Source: Polynucleobacter sp. AP-Melu-500A-A1
Lineage (GTDB): Bacteria; Pseudomonadota; Gammaproteobacteria; Burkholderiales; Burkholderiaceae
Assembly (NCBI RefSeq): GCF_018882125.1
Contig: NZ_JACVOZ010000001.1
Span: 124,001 to 188,000 of the forward strand
Direction: 5' to 3'
DNA length: 64,000 nt
Shown here: one piece after another, positions 62,311 to 64,000 of the stretch
Numbering within the stretch: position 1 is the stretch's first letter
How the letters are laid out: the number at the start of each line of letters is the position of its first letter
The notes under the pieces: model-generated
What the model was told of the DNA's origin: nothing
Database searches by the model: none
What the model saw: only the letters and a program-made list of their open reading frames with translations
Made by a program: the position numbers and the translations under genes

Positions 62311-63639
62311 CTATTTCATCTTCTCTTGTTTTTCATCTAATATTAATTCTGGATCTTGTGCCTCAATCCAGCTGTCATTATTAAGCGCTATAGTAAGTTG
62401 CTTTTGATCTAATTCACCAGTCCATTTGGCTACGACGATTGTGGCAACGCCATTACCAACCAAGTTTGTCAAAGCTCGCGCCTCAGACATAAATCGATCA
62501 ATGCCCAAAATGATTGCTAAGCCTGCTACAGGGACATTACCAACTGCTGAGAGTGTTGCTGCCAGCACAATAAAACCGCTACCCGTAATCCCTGCGGCCC
62601 CCTTGGATGTCAATAATAAGACCAGCAATAGTGTTACTTGCTGAGTAATCGTCATTGGAGTATCAGTGGCCTGCGCTATAAATACTGCTGCCATTGTCAA
62701 ATAAATTGAGGTGCCGTCCAGATTAAATGAATAGCCAGTTGGAATGACTAAGCCCACACAACTTTTCTTGGCGCCCAATAGCTCCATTTTTTCCATCATG
62801 CGTGGCAAAACTGATTCTGATGAAGATGTTCCCAAAACAATTAAGAGCTCTTCTTTAATAAAGCGAACAAATTTAAAAATACTGAATCCATTTAGACGTG
62901 CAATAGTCCCCAGCACAACAAATACAAAGAGTAGGCAGGTGAGATAGAAAGCGCCCATCAACTTGCCCAAAGAAAATAAAGATCCAACTCCATACTTACC
63001 AATAGTGAAGGCCATTGCACCAAATGCGCCGATGGGTGCAAATTTCATAATGACACCAATAATGTCGAACAGCACATGGGATAACTTTTCGATTAAATCA
63101 AACACCATCGTTCCACGGCCGCCAAACTTATGCAAAGCAAATCCAAATAGCACTGCAATAAACAACACTTGTAAAATTTCACCTTTTGCAAATGCATCCA
63201 CTACGGTATTCGGAATAATATTGAGCAAAAATTCTGTAGTGGTGGCCATTTTTCCGGGGCCCGTATAAGCAGCGATTCCCTTGGTATCTAAGCTAGCTGG
63301 GTCAATATTCATGCCAACGCCGGGTTGCAATACGTTTACAACGACCAGTCCAACAATCAATGCAATGCTGCTGACAACCTCAAAATATAAAAGAGCGATG
63401 CCACCGGTTTTGCCTACTTTTTTCATATCTTCCATGCCGGCAATCCCAATAACTACGGTACAGAAAATAATTGGGGCAATCAACATCTTGATGCCTTTAA
63501 TAAATGCATCTCCAAATGGTTTCATATCCACACCCAAGGAAGGATAGAAATGACCTAATAAAACCCCCAGGACTACGGCCGTAAGTACCTGTATATAAAG
63601 AATTTTATAGAATGGTGGCTTTTTTAGAATGGGTTTCAT
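62311..63639 (-). CDS. dctA: C4-dicarboxylate transporter DctA
   Basis: 442 residues, DAACS family, about eight membrane helices plus two re-entrant loops. Signature [20 protein letters not shown] near 269-288 (HP1), and [13 protein letters not shown] near 300-312, whose Asn and Asp coordinate substrate. Sodium- or proton-coupled uptake of succinate, malate and fumarate. The 100-base gap to the next gene holds a 13-base palindrome (63673-63685). Confidence 0.94.
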   Translation of the reverse strand: MKPILKKPPFYKILYIQVLTAVVLGVLLGHFYPSLGVDMKPFGDAFIKGIKMLIAPIIFCTVVIGIAGMEDMKKVGKTGGIALLYFEVVSSIALIVGLVVVNVLQPGVGMNIDPASLDTKGIAAYTGPGKMATTTEFLLNIIPNTVVDAFAKGEILQVLFIAVLFGFALHKFGGRGTMVFDLIEKLSHVLFDIIGVIMKFAPIGAFGAMAFTIGKYGVGSLFSLGKLMGAFYLTCLLFVFVVLGTIARLNGFSIFKFVRFIKEELLIVLGTSSSESVLPRMMEKMELLGAKKSCVGLVIPTGYSFNLDGTSIYLTMAAVFIAQATDTPMTITQQVTLLLVLLLTSKGAAGITGSGFIVLAATLSAVGNVPVAGLAIILGIDRFMSEARALTNLVGNGVATIVVAKWTGELDQKQLTIALNNDSWIEAQDPELILDEKQEKMK

Positions 63640-63672
63640 TTTGTTTTTGCTTAGTTAGCATTATTCAATCTT

Positions 63673-63685
63673 GTAGTTTAACTAC
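63673..63685. promoter_or_regulatory. Palindrome upstream of dctA, candidate operator
   Basis: GTAGTT-T-AACTAC, a perfect six-base palindrome around one base, between the divergent dctA and pseudouridine synthase genes. The position suits a regulator-binding site, but no neighbouring regulator gene is in view. Confidence 0.25.
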
Positions 63686-63739
63686 TTAGGCATGCTGCCT
63701 CGCACCATATAAAACCAAGCTTTGTCGGATAATGGGGGC

Positions 63740-64000
63740 ATGGAAGAAAAAGTGCGCGTTTCAAAACTGCTATCTGAATTAGGTCTTTGCTCACGCCGTG
63801 AGGCTGACTCTTATATTGAGCAGGGCTTAGTCACTGTGGATGGTGAGCTTGTTAATGAACTTGGTGTACGTGCATTTAGGCATCAAAAAATTGAATTGCA
63901 ATCTGTAGCAAAAGCTCAACAAGCTTCGCGCATCACTGTCATCTTAAATAAACCAGTAGGATTTATTTCTCACTATGACGATGAACAAGAGTACCAACCA
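63740..64000 (+). CDS. RsuA/RluF-family pseudouridine synthase, N-terminal part (runs off window)
   Basis: 87 codons are visible, open to the window end. Start ATG at 63740 after a G-rich stretch (GGGGGC). Opens with an S4 RNA-binding domain (VRVSKLLSELGLCSRREAD, then LVTVDGELV) and continues into ITVILNKPVGFISHYD, which leads toward the pseudouridine synthase catalytic domain. The NKPVGFIS form fits RluF-type or RsuA-type enzymes that modify rRNA; the catalytic Asp lies beyond the window. Confidence 0.85.
   Translation, partial: MEEKVRVSKLLSELGLCSRREADSYIEQGLVTVDGELVNELGVRAFRHQKIELQSVAKAQQASRITVILNKPVGFISHYDDEQEYQP

Overview
The window looks like ordinary core chromosome of a compact betaproteobacterium (Burkholderiales, most likely Polynucleobacter or a close relative). 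The clues are a methionine synthase split into two genes, a PhaM-type PHB granule regulator, a beta-proteobacterial cysteine-poor DksA, DUF1840, an SAH riboswitch in front of ahcY, moderate GC by eye, and very tight packing with many 4-bp ATGA overlaps. I see no insertion sequence, prophage, CRISPR array, rRNA or tRNA. No gene-free stretch exceeds 300 bases; the longest gaps are about 200-235 bases and hold regulatory RNA.

Layout. 1-2851: lipid-modification operon (DUF1365, cyclopropane-fatty-acid-synthase-like methyltransferase, SDR). 2855-5864: dsbA, SPOR protein and argS on the minus strand. 5900-10028: DUF1840 and the split metH pair. 10105-14125: phaM, an MBL hydrolase overlapping it, acuI-type reductase, small lipoprotein, flavin reductase and GST. 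14131-20024: a tripartite RND efflux operon. 20154-25642: glmU-glmS and ttcA, folB and a FolM-like reductase. 25668-30891: MidA-type methyltransferase, cca, an NDUFA9-like protein and slt. 30968-35284: one-carbon and methyl-cycle block (5-formyl-THF cyclo-ligase, metF, ahcY, metK). 35487-41554: two LpxL-type acyltransferases, dapF, pyrE, exonuclease III, an AmpG-like permease and metW. 41551-47650: metX, slmA, argB, dksA, a COG0523 metallochaperone GTPase, xerC and DUF484. 47684-50960: gatCAB. 51022-56586: the cell-shape operon mreBCD-mrdA-rodA. 56653-61661: HU, a conserved small protein, DUF167, carbonic anhydrase, a third LpxL paralogue, a phosphoesterase and a kinase-USP fusion. 61667-64000: an exported carboxymuconolactone-decarboxylase-like protein, dctA, and the start of a pseudouridine synthase gene.

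How the genes work together. The strongest theme is the methionine/SAM cycle: MetX/MetW make homocysteine precursors, MetH remethylates homocysteine, MetF supplies methyl-THF, MetK makes SAM and AhcY recycles SAH. Two RNA switches appear to control it: a clear SAH riboswitch before ahcY-metF, and a leader before metK whose sequence and pairing fit the SAM-II pseudoknot class. A second theme is the cell envelope: GlmU/GlmS, DapF, Slt, AmpG, Mre/PBP2/RodA and three lipid A acyltransferases.

No wholly new system is evident. The items most worth a second look are the metK leader RNA, the SAH-switch expression platform, the kinase-USP fusion, a CCA enzyme whose HD motif is lost, a zinc-site-less DksA next to a COG0523 GTPase, a lysine-rich GlmU tail, a long N-terminal extension on the RND adaptor, and two unusually tight gene overlaps (phaM/MBL and pyrE/exoIII).
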